Source of the DNA: Capsaspora owczarzaki ATCC 30864
Lineage: Eukaryota > Opisthokonta > Filasterea
Assembly: GCF_000151315.2 (NCBI RefSeq)
Contig: NW_011887308.1
Coordinates: 63,649 to 127,648, forward strand
DNA length: 64,000 nucleotides
Direction of reading: 5' to 3'
Shown: piece after piece, positions 31,444 to 40,104 of the stretch
How the letters are laid out: each line of letters opens with the position of its first letter
How positions within the stretch are numbered: position 1 is the stretch's first letter
The notes under the pieces: generated by a model
Told to the model about the DNA's origin: nothing
The model's database searches: none
The model's input: only the letters and a program-made list of their open reading frames with translations
Program-made: the position numbers and the translations under genes

Positions 31444-34400
31444 TCAAACCCAGTGGGCTTGAGCCGACTCGTCCTGCTTGGCAATCGTCTCATAGTCGCT
31501 GGACGGCAGTGCATCGGAGGGACTGTGGTAGATGGGATCGGCTTGAGCGCTGACTCCAGCGGCAACTGGCGTGCTCTCGTACACACTCTCAATGTGGACT
31601 GCCTGCGCCTCACTGGCTTTGCTGACTTGGCTGAGCGGATTGACCAAATCGTTCTGCTGCATTTCCACCACAGCCACGTCTCCTCTTTCGGCCATCGCTC
31701 GTCGATGGCGTCGGTTGGCAATCTTCGTCCGGATTACAGTCATGGTGCTCCAAAGCACCGACGAGCCTTGCACAGCAATAGCCACGTAGGAAATAATCAA
31801 GGCAGCCTCCGCTGCGGTGGGCGCCCCAGATGGCTGGTTGGGATCGTACGCGAGCAGCAACAGGAAGGAAATGCAGTCCAAAATGCAGCCGACAGATTCG
31901 CTCCAGAACTCAAACTTGCTCTTGAACGGCCGGCGTCCAATCCAGAGAAGCAGCAAGAGCAGATTCAGGCCCACAACCAGACCCACTTGCACACGAAGGG
32001 TGATGGCTGCGGTCGAGATCAGAATGGCAAAAACGAGCTTGCGAACCATAAAGGCCAAGCCGAACGGTCGGTTGAGCGCATTGTAGGTTCCATACACGAC
32101 ACCAAACCGCTTGTCGAAATGAGCAACTTGCTTGGGCGTCTCGTCCTTCTCGGTTGGTTTGCCCGCGTCGGAATCCGTCTTTGACTTTTTCTTTGGCTTC
32201 TTTTCGCTCTTGCCGAATCGAGGACCGAGCTGGTGCTTGACGTCGAGCTTGTTGCGATACACAATAATGTACCACCACAACAGAGGCAAGCCGGCCACCA
32301 ACGCGACCAAGGAAATGACCGACGCAACGAACGCGTTGGTCTGGTACGACGTTGCGCCGCTGATGGTCAGCTGGGCAAACACAGCCAAGCACAGGCCATA
32401 GTAGGCCAGGGCCAGCACGCGCAACATGGTGGCTGGCGTGTAGTGGCGAGCGAGCGCACGCAGCTTGGCCGCACGCGAAAGCTTGCGATCCAGCCGCGGT
32501 GCACAGCACAGACGCAAGCTCGTTCCAATCACCAGGATGATGGCCACGACCAGAACAAGAGCCAGGAGCACGCCGATAATCAGCAACGTGTTGAAAATCA
32601 ACTGACGCTCGTCCATGCCAAGGAAGGACACGACCTGGTCAATGTCGAGCAACCGACGCTCGCCAGTGACAGGATCGTACTCTTGGAAGCTGGTCCCGAG
32701 AATGTCAATGTGGCAATTAATCCACGCCATCATGCCGGTGTACACGACAAACGATTCCGGCAGCTTGGCGCGCAAAAAGCCCATGCTGGCCACGCGTTGC
32801 ACGCGATCGATAAAGTTCCAGACATCGGACTGCAGCTCTGGGTGCTCGGGAGAGTCTTGGATGGACGCGATCGAAACCAGGACAATCACAAACACAATGA
32901 AAAAGTTCAGCGCTCCAGTCGAGTACTCGATCGCTTGGCGTTGGTCAGCAGACATCGGGATGGGGAACAGAACGACCTCCTCCACAACAGCATCGAAAAA
33001 GCAACTCGAAATGTTTGACGCAAGAACATCCGAGCAACTGCCGCTGGCACCACAGTAGTAGCACTGCGGATCGACGCTGCTGCACTCGGCTTGACTATCT
33101 GCAGGAATGTAGTCACAAGCGGTCGTGGAGGCCAGCGCGCTCGGCGCCACCCAGATGTACTGCAGTAAGCTCTCACCGCCATAGTCCGTGCTGTCGTCGC
33201 CGATGCAGAACGAACCACGCGGGTAGCGCGGCGAGGGGTTGGTCAGGAAGGTCAGCGTCAGCGGCAACTGCAGCAGCGGAACACCATCGTAGTCCAGCGT
33301 CACCAGTCCGTTGCCGGTCTGGTTGAGCGAGATGCGATACGTGTGGCGCAGCGATGTGTTGTTGTACGCAGCGACAGTGTGTGTGCCATTCGACAACACA
33401 ATCACATTCCACCCAAGGGACAGGTACACCACCGTGTCCGAGTCTGAATCCGCAATCACGGCAGAGAACGAGCCAACGCACGTGTTGTTCGCAGGGCAGT
33501 TGTAAAAGTTGGACGCCGAAATCCGCACCGACAGCTCAGCCACAGTGCCGTTCGAAAACGCAACGGGCGCCGCATTGGTGGCGCAAGCGTAGTCGACCAC
33601 GCTCGGTGACGTTGTGCCTTGAATGAGGTAGCCGCCAGACCCGCCGCCGTGCACAAGATAGCCAGAGCCAGAGCCAAAGGTGCCAAAGTTGGTTGGGAAA
33701 GATAACGCAGAGCCGGTAAAGACAAAGAAGGGTGCCGATGGTGTCGTCGGGCAAGAGTTGGCCGGATTGCACCAGTCGCAAGGCGCGCCGGGAGGCAAAG
33801 CGCAGTGAATCGAGCAATCAGCGCCCCAGTAGCCGGGATCACATACGCACTGTCCGTCGTGCATGCACGTGCCATGGTTGTTGCACGTGTTGCCAAGGTG
33901 GGCTGGGCACTCGCAAGCTGGGCCGCCCCAGGACAGGCTCGAGCACTGGCAAACACTTGGGTTGGCCGTGCATGCGCCCCTGTTGGAGCAGACCTGACCA
34001 GCTCGAGCAGGGCAGCTGCACGCCACTCCACCAAAGTCTGGATCCGTGCAAGTGCACACGCCAGTCACATAGTCGCAATCACCGTGATTCGTGCACGGAG
34101 TCGTTGCACCGCCGGGGCAGATCGACGCACACCCAGACACTGGGCCATAGTAGCCGTACGGACAGAAGGTCGGGATGGGCGTGTTTGACGACACTGGGGT
34201 TGCAGAAGAAGGCGTGGATGACGGGACGGTTGAGGAGAAGGGCGTGCTGGAAAAGGGTGTTTGCGATGTCGCCGACGATGCGGGAGTGCTACTGGCGCCG
34301 ACCGTGCTTGATGCCGAGGACTGCTCAGAGTTCACAGGCGTCGCAGACGATGTCGTCGACACGACCGGCGTCGACGAGAATGGCGTGGTCGAAACAGGCG

Positions 34401-37400
34401 GAATTTCACAAGCAGAGCCGGAATACCCGCTGCTTGAGCAGTCGCATGCGCCGGTGAGGCTGTTGCACACACCATGATTGTTGCACGGCGTACTGAACCC
34501 GCCGGGACAAACACCACTGCAATCCAAACCAAAGTATCCAAACGCGCATGTGCACACGCCAGCGGCGCACGTGCCATGTCCCGAGCAGATCTGTGCCGAC
34601 GAACTGCTGGGGCACTGGCAGTCCGTGCCACCATACCCTGTAGTGCAGGTGCACAGTCCGTTGGCTTGCGAGCAGGTGCCGTGTCCAGAGCAAGTGCTGG
34701 GTCCAACACCGCCTGGGCACGAATTGGCGCAGCTCACGCCCCAGTAGCCGGTGTCGCACGCGCAAGCCGTGACAAAGGGACTGCATGCACCATGGCCATT
34801 GCACGCGTGGGTTGCGTTGCCGGGACATTCACAGGAGCTGCCGTGGTAGTTGGCGACGCAGGCACACTGCGAGTTGATCACGTCACACACACCAGTGATG
34901 GCACTGCAGTTCGTGCACGAGCCAGTTGCGTTCAGAGTCACATTCACAGTGTTGATCAGCGTGACAACTGTCAGCAAGCTCGACGACGACAGCCAGCTGC
35001 CGGACACAGAGTTGGCAGTCAGCACGCGATTGTTCACATATTGGCCAGGAGCCACGGTAAATCCGTCACGGAACTCGAACGACGCATTTCCGTTCAGCGC
35101 CACGTTGCCAGACACAACCAGCGAGCTCATCACTGGTCCAGGGTAGACCTGAATGCTGGTGACGGTGGTGGCAGCCATGGACATGGCGCCCGTCCAAGTC
35201 AGAATCGACGCGGCAGCAGAGCAGCCGGGAACGATGTTGCCTCGCAGCGCAACGGATGAAGCTGCTGTGACCGTGCCGCATCCACGAAGGGTGGAGCCAG
35301 CTACCCACGCCGTTGCAGTCGACACGGCTAGAGTTCCGGCAGCGGCCACATCCATCGTGGCGTTCGCGAGCACCGACGTGAACGAGGCAGTCTGTGTCCC
35401 GGAAACAACCTGCATGGTGCCACCTTGCACAAAGATGCTGGGGCTGATGGTGGCAGACTGGAGAGTGGTGATGTTGTGGTAGTTGTAAAAGCCACCGGTT
35501 CCGGTGAACGCCGCCGAGGTGCGGTTCATGGTTAACGGCGCGAAATTCAACCACCTGCCAGGCGACGTCAGGGTGAAGCTCGTGCCACCATCTGCAGTAA
35601 TCCAGGTCGCAGGGCCATACGAGTAGATTGGCAAGTTGCTGGTGAAGGCACTGGCAATGGAGATGGTGGTGCGGCTGCTCGACGTCAAGTACAGGCGACC
35701 AGGAGAGACGGAATACGTGATTTGCCCGCCTTGGATGGTGCAAAGATCCGTCACCACCACATCATAGTTGGTCTGAAGCACGCCGCTGTCAATCCACAGT
35801 TGCTGCACAGTGATGGCGCTTCGTGGCACCACGGTCGTGGTTCCACTGACTTGGAAACGCGATGGAGCAACGATGACATCAAACACTCCAGCGGTAAACC
35901 AAAGCATCGAAGTAGCATCGTAGAACGAGACGGTGCCGTTCATCCGGCCACCCGCGCTGAAAATCACCCGCCCAGCAAGGGTGCTGACGCCATGATGAGA
36001 GACAGGCGCTCCAAAATAGATTGGCGCGGGAGAAGACACATTCAACGTGCCGTAATTGAGCAAGCCCGAGTCTGCCCCTACGCCCGACCAGCCGAGCACG
36101 GTTGTAGTAAATGATGATGTAACGTTCATCCATCCATTGTTGACCAAGCGACCGTCGTAGCCCGTGTAGACCGAGTATGTGCTGCCGATAAACGTGGTGG
36201 TGCCACGGAGAATCAGCGGAATATAGTACAAATAGACGTAACTCAGGACGGGCTGAATCAGTACTTGCGCGGTCGCTGCGGCAGTGACACTGCCTGCCGC
36301 GGTGTCATAAGAGAAGGTGCCACCTCGCAGCGTCATGGATGACAGTACGGTCAGCTGCTTGTTCACCATCATGGAGCCAGCGTTGAAAATGAAGCTGCCA
36401 ACTGTCTGATCTTGCACAAGGGAAACCGTGCCGCCGTCAATGAAAATGGGATCGACACCACGCCACAAGAAATGAGTGCCTCCAGTAAACACAACCAAAG
36501 CCTGAGTGTTGTTCAAAATGACCGTGCCGTTCTGCAAACCACCGGCTGCAAGATTCAGATTGCCATTTGCAACGTAGACCAGGCCAAAATTCTTGAATGC
36601 CGCCCCAAAAAGGATTGGCCCAGATGCAGACACGGACACGTTGAGCGTGCCGTAATTATGCAAGCCCGAGTCCGCAGTGACGCCCGCCCAGCCCAGCATG
36701 GTGGTGGGCGCAGTCGCGACGACATTCATCCATCTGGTATTGATCAAGCGACCATCGTAGCCCGTGTATACCGCGTACGAGCTGCTGACGAACGTGGTGG
36801 TGCCATTGAGAATCAGTGGAATGTAGTACACATAGATGTAGCCAATGGAGGGCTGAATCAGCACTTGAGAGCTGGCTGCAGCAATGATGCCGCCTGCTGC
36901 GCTGTCATACGAGAAGGTGCCACCTCGCAACGTCATGGATGACAGTACGGTCAGCTGTTTGTTCACCATCATGGAGCCAGAGTTGAAAATCAGGCCGCCA
37001 ATGGTTTGATCTTGCACAAGGGAAACCGTACCGCCGTCAATGAAAACGGGATCGACACCGCGCCACAAGAAATGAGTGCCTCCAGTAAACACAACTGACG
37101 CTTGAGTATTGTTCAGAGTGACCGTGCCGTTCTGCACACCACCAGCCGCGAGATTCAGATTGCCATTTGCGACGTAGACCGGGCCAAAATTCTTGAAAGC
37201 TGCTGCAAAAACGAGGGGCCCAGAAGCGGAGACTGAAACATTGAGCGTGCCGTAATTATGCAAGCCCGAGTCCGCAGTGACGCCCGACCAGCCTAGCATG
37301 GTGGCGGGCGCAGTCGAGACGACATTCATCCATCCATTGTTGATCAAGCGACCATCGTAGCCCGTGTATACCGCGTACGAGCTGCTGATGAACGTGGTGA

Positions 37401-40104
37401 TGCCATTGAGAATCAGCGGAATGTAATAAAAGTAAATGTAGCCAATGGAGGGCTGAATCAGAACTTGAGAGCTGGATGCAGCAATAATGCTGCCTGCTGC
37501 GCTGTCATACGAGAAGGTGCCACCTCGCAGTGTCATCGACGTCTGTACGGTCAGCTGCTTGTTCACGTACAAGCTGCCAGAGTTGAAGATCAAGCTGCCG
37601 ATCGTCTGATCTTGCGCGACAGAGACCGTGCCGCCATCGATGAAAACGGGATCGACACCACGCCACAAGACGTGAATGCCTCCCGTAAACACAAGCGACG
37701 CTTGAGTGTTGTTCAGAGTGACTGTGCCGTTCTGCAAACCACCATTTGCCAGATTCACCGTGCCGCTGGCAACATAGATTTGACCGCGATTGAAAAACGC
37801 CGCTCCAAGAGTGACCGGTGTCGGGGCGGACACATTCATGACTCCGTCATTGTAAAATCCAGTCAAGGAGCCCGACGGATACCAGCTCAGCATGCTGGGA
37901 AGGCCCGGGGCGGCGACGACATTCATCCAACCGTTGTTGATCAAGCGACCATCGTAGCTCAAGTAGAGCGAGTATGTGCTGCAGATAAACGTGGTCGTGC
38001 CATTGAGAATCAGCGGAATGTAGTACAAATAAATGTAGCCAATGGAGGGCTGAATCAGCACTTGAGCGCTTGCCGCGGCAATTACACTGCCTGGGGAGCT
38101 GTCGTAATTGAACGATCCACCTCGCAGCGTCATCGACGACAGAATGGTCAGCTGCTTGTTCACGTACAAACTGCCAGAGTTCATAATCAAGCCGCCAGTC
38201 GTCTGATCTTGCGCGACAGAGACCGTGCCGCCGTCGAGGAAAATTGGATCGACACCGCGCCACACGGCGTGAGCGCCTCCCGTAAACACAAACGAGGCTT
38301 GAGTGTTGTTCAACGTGACTGTGCCGTTCTGCAAACCACCATTTGCCAGATTGACAATGCCGTTCGCAACGTAGATCTGACCGAGGTTGAAAAAGGGCGC
38401 TCCAAGCGTGACTGGTGTCGGGGCGGAAATGTTCATGACTCCATAATTGTAAAATCCAGTCACCGTGCCTGCAGGATACCAGCTCAGCATGCTGGGAAAG
38501 CCCGGAGAGGCGACAACATTCAGCCAGCCGTAGTTTTTCACGCGACCATCGTTGTACAGGTACAGCGAAGCGGAGCCGCAAACAAACGTGGTCGTGCCGT
38601 TCAGGATGAGCGGGAGGTAGCTCAAACCGAGTACCGACGTAGGTTGGATTAACACCTGGGAGGTCGCTGCTGCGGTAATGCTGCCGGGTGTGGAGGAGTA
38701 GTAAAAGTTACCCGTTCGCAGTGTCATCGAGGTGGTGACGACGATCGCCTTCTCCACATACACCGTTCCAGAGTTGAGCGTAAACGAAGCCAAAGTCGCA
38801 TCTTGCCAAAAACCGACGGTTGCGCCGTCAATCAGCAGGTTGTTGGGAACGGTCCAGAGCGTCCAGGAGCCGCCCGTGAACGCCATCGATGCAAGCGTGC
38901 TGTTCAGCGTCACAGACCCATTGTACACACCACTGCCGCCGAGTTTGAGTTGGCTGTCTGCCACGAAAAGCTGGCCCTGATGGGTAAAGAAGCCGTTGAG
39001 TCTGACACCCATGCCAGCGACGCTCAGGGTGCCATAGTTGAAAAAGCCCGACCCAGCGACGGCGTTGCCAGTCACGAAAATCTGATCCGCAACTGTTGAT
39101 CGCATCTCCATCCAGCCGTAGTTGATGAGCCGTGCCGTATTGTCGGTCGTCATGTAGTACGGCGAGGTGGGCGACGAGTAGTTGGTGGTTCCACGCAGCT
39201 CTACGGTCACTGAGCCAGAAACATACATGTAGTTTGTTGGCTGGATGAAAACAGAGGAGGACTCTGTCGCGCGCAGGACGCTCGCGCCGTTAATGCTTCC
39301 GCCCCTGAGCAGCAGTTGCTCGGTCACGTTGACTGCCTGAGCGAAGGTTGCCGTGCCTCCAGCCACTTCCAGCGATTGTACTTGCATGGAAGCCGCTCCG
39401 CTGAATGTGGCGGAAGACGCAACGCGAATTCGGCTCACAGACGTCGCCACGGTGGCGGACGACTGGAGCACGAGCACGGCGAGGCTGTCTCCGCTCGTCA
39501 CGCTGCCACCGAGAATGCTGGCGGTGCTCGTCAGCGTGAGCGGCGCGCCGGCGCTCATGGCGAGGGTGCTGGTTCCTTGGAGGTAGAATGGCAGAGACAT
39601 GGTGGTGGAGGAAGTGATGGACACCTGGCCGCCAGCGTCGTTGTACACGCTGCCGCTGCCAGTGAAGGAGCCGCCGTTCGACACCAGCAAACCAGTGGCC
39701 TGGATGTTCAGCCGACCCGTGCCGGAGCTCAGGGCAAGCTTGGCAGGGGACGACACGGTCAGCGTGCCAGCGATATTGGACGGGGTGGTGGAGGTGCCCG
39801 ACACTGTCAGTTGGCAGGAAGTCGAGGCACCGTTGATGGTGAGAGATCCACCCGAGGCAATGGTGATGGATTTCACAAAATTGGTGGCTGCCGTCGTGTA
39901 GGTGACAGCAAAGCCGTTGGGAATGGTCACGTCGTCGTTCGTGGTCGGCAGCTGCGCAGGGTTCCAGTTGGCGGCAGTCAGCCAATCACTGTTGGTAGTG
40001 CTGGCGAATGTCAGGGACGCGGCGGTGGCGCCTGATGTGAACAGCCCTGCCACCAGCAGCAGCAGCAACACGGCCAGCGTGGTCGCCACAGGTATCGAGC
40101 GCAT
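31444..40104 (-). CDS. Giant surface protein: beta-repeat/EGF ectodomain with multi-pass membrane block
   Basis: Single exon of 2886 residues starting at MRSIPVATTLAVLLLLLVAG, a good signal peptide. The frame runs about 50 codons further upstream through a poly-Phe stretch, probably untranslated leader. Order: a Trp-Trp beta-rich module (NSDWLTAANWNP); Gly/Ser/Thr/Val-rich repeats, including a tandem array of about 200-residue units (about residues 400-1400); EGF-like modules with CNNHG- and CSGHG-type cores; a Ser/Thr/Pro stalk; further EGF modules; a lectin-like segment; then several hydrophobic helices (FFIVFVIVLVSIASI onward). The membrane block faintly resembles fungal TRP/Flc-like proteins. 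A basic loop and a tail with YESTP, IYHSPSD and DYETIAK close the protein. Many NxT/NxS sites suggest heavy glycosylation. Likely a surface or adhesion receptor; the ligand is unknown. Confidence 0.85.
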   Translation of the reverse strand: MRSIPVATTLAVLLLLLVAGLFTSGATAASLTFASTTNSDWLTAANWNPAQLPTTNDDVTIPNGFAVTYTTAATNFVKSITIASGGSLTINGASTSCQLTVSGTSTTPSNIAGTLTVSSPAKLALSSGTGRLNIQATGLLVSNGGSFTGSGSVYNDAGGQVSITSSTTMSLPFYLQGTSTLAMSAGAPLTLTSTASILGGSVTSGDSLAVLVLQSSATVATSVSRIRVASSATFSGAASMQVQSLEVAGGTATFAQAVNVTEQLLLRGGSINGASVLRATESSSVFIQPTNYMYVSGSVTVELRGTTNYSSPTSPYYMTTDNTARLINYGWMEMRSTVADQIFVTGNAVAGSGFFNYGTLSVAGMGVRLNGFFTHQGQLFVADSQLKLGGSGVYNGSVTLNSTLASMAFTGGSWTLWTVPNNLLIDGATVGFWQDATLASFTLNSGTVYVEKAIVVTTSMTLRTGNFYYSSTPGSITAAATSQVLIQPTSVLGLSYLPLILNGTTTFVCGSASLYLYNDGRVKNYGWLNVVASPGFPSMLSWYPAGTVTGFYNYGVMNISAPTPVTLGAPFFNLGQIYVANGIVNLANGGLQNGTVTLNNTQASFVFTGGAHAVWRGVDPIFLDGGTVSVAQDQTTGGLIMNSGSLYVNKQLTILSSMTLRGGSFNYDSSPGSVIAAASAQVLIQPSIGYIYLYYIPLILNGTTTFICSTYSLYLSYDGRLINNGWMNVVAAPGLPSMLSWYPSGSLTGFYNDGVMNVSAPTPVTLGAAFFNRGQIYVASGTVNLANGGLQNGTVTLNNTQASLVFTGGIHVLWRGVDPVFIDGGTVSVAQDQTIGSLIFNSGSLYVNKQLTVQTSMTLRGGTFSYDSAAGSIIAASSSQVLIQPSIGYIYFYYIPLILNGITTFISSSYAVYTGYDGRLINNGWMNVVSTAPATMLGWSGVTADSGLHNYGTLNVSVSASGPLVFAAAFKNFGPVYVANGNLNLAAGGVQNGTVTLNNTQASVVFTGGTHFLWRGVDPVFIDGGTVSLVQDQTIGGLIFNSGSMMVNKQLTVLSSMTLRGGTFSYDSAAGGIIAAASSQVLIQPSIGYIYVYYIPLILNGTTTFVSSSYAVYTGYDGRLINTRWMNVVATAPTTMLGWAGVTADSGLHNYGTLNVSVSASGPILFGAAFKNFGLVYVANGNLNLAAGGLQNGTVILNNTQALVVFTGGTHFLWRGVDPIFIDGGTVSLVQDQTVGSFIFNAGSMMVNKQLTVLSSMTLRGGTFSYDTAAGSVTAAATAQVLIQPVLSYVYLYYIPLILRGTTTFIGSTYSVYTGYDGRLVNNGWMNVTSSFTTTVLGWSGVGADSGLLNYGTLNVSSPAPIYFGAPVSHHGVSTLAGRVIFSAGGRMNGTVSFYDATSMLWFTAGVFDVIVAPSRFQVSGTTTVVPRSAITVQQLWIDSGVLQTNYDVVVTDLCTIQGGQITYSVSPGRLYLTSSSRTTISIASAFTSNLPIYSYGPATWITADGGTSFTLTSPGRWLNFAPLTMNRTSAAFTGTGGFYNYHNITTLQSATISPSIFVQGGTMQVVSGTQTASFTSVLANATMDVAAAGTLAVSTATAWVAGSTLRGCGTVTAASSVALRGNIVPGCSAAASILTWTGAMSMAATTVTSIQVYPGPVMSSLVVSGNVALNGNASFEFRDGFTVAPGQYVNNRVLTANSVSGSWLSSSSLLTVVTLINTVNVTLNATGSCTNCSAITGVCDVINSQCACVANYHGSSCECPGNATHACNGHGACSPFVTACACDTGYWGVSCANSCPGGVGPSTCSGHGTCSQANGLCTCTTGYGGTDCQCPSSSSAQICSGHGTCAAGVCTCAFGYFGLDCSGVCPGGFSTPCNNHGVCNSLTGACDCSSSGYSGSACEIPPVSTTPFSSTPVVSTTSSATPVNSEQSSASSTVGASSTPASSATSQTPFSSTPFSSTVPSSTPSSATPVSSNTPIPTFCPYGYYGPVSGCASICPGGATTPCTNHGDCDYVTGVCTCTDPDFGGVACSCPARAGQVCSNRGACTANPSVCQCSSLSWGGPACECPAHLGNTCNNHGTCMHDGQCVCDPGYWGADCSIHCALPPGAPCDWCNPANSCPTTPSAPFFVFTGSALSFPTNFGTFGSGSGYLVHGGGSGGYLIQGTTSPSVVDYACATNAAPVAFSNGTVAELSVRISASNFYNCPANNTCVGSFSAVIADSDSDTVVYLSLGWNVIVLSNGTHTVAAYNNTSLRHTYRISLNQTGNGLVTLDYDGVPLLQLPLTLTFLTNPSPRYPRGSFCIGDDSTDYGGESLLQYIWVAPSALASTTACDYIPADSQAECSSVDPQCYYCGASGSCSDVLASNISSCFFDAVVEEVVLFPIPMSADQRQAIEYSTGALNFFIVFVIVLVSIASIQDSPEHPELQSDVWNFIDRVQRVASMGFLRAKLPESFVVYTGMMAWINCHIDILGTSFQEYDPVTGERRLLDIDQVVSFLGMDERQLIFNTLLIIGVLLALVLVVAIILVIGTSLRLCCAPRLDRKLSRAAKLRALARHYTPATMLRVLALAYYGLCLAVFAQLTISGATSYQTNAFVASVISLVALVAGLPLLWWYIIVYRNKLDVKHQLGPRFGKSEKKPKKKSKTDSDAGKPTEKDETPKQVAHFDKRFGVVYGTYNALNRPFGLAFMVRKLVFAILISTAAITLRVQVGLVVGLNLLLLLLWIGRRPFKSKFEFWSESVGCILDCISFLLLLAYDPNQPSGAPTAAEAALIISYVAIAVQGSSVLWSTMTVIRTKIANRRHRRAMAERGDVAVVEMQQNDLVNPLSQVSKASEAQAVHIESVYESTPVAAGVSAQADPIYHSPSDALPSSDYETIAKQDESAQAHWV
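35900..38900 (-). repeat. Tandem 600-bp coding repeats inside the giant surface protein gene
   Basis: A landmark coding WRGVDP recurs near 36450, 37050, 37650 and 38250, a period of about 600 bp. Four core copies are very similar at DNA level, with long identical stretches such as the segment around 36470-36500 and 37070-37100. More diverged copies flank each side. Period and reading phase are both kept (200 codons). Confidence 0.9.

Noticed and set aside
37465-38652. 395-codon plus-strand open frame within the giant surface protein repeats
   Set aside because: Antisense of the 600-bp coding repeats; it only reflects the repeat structure.
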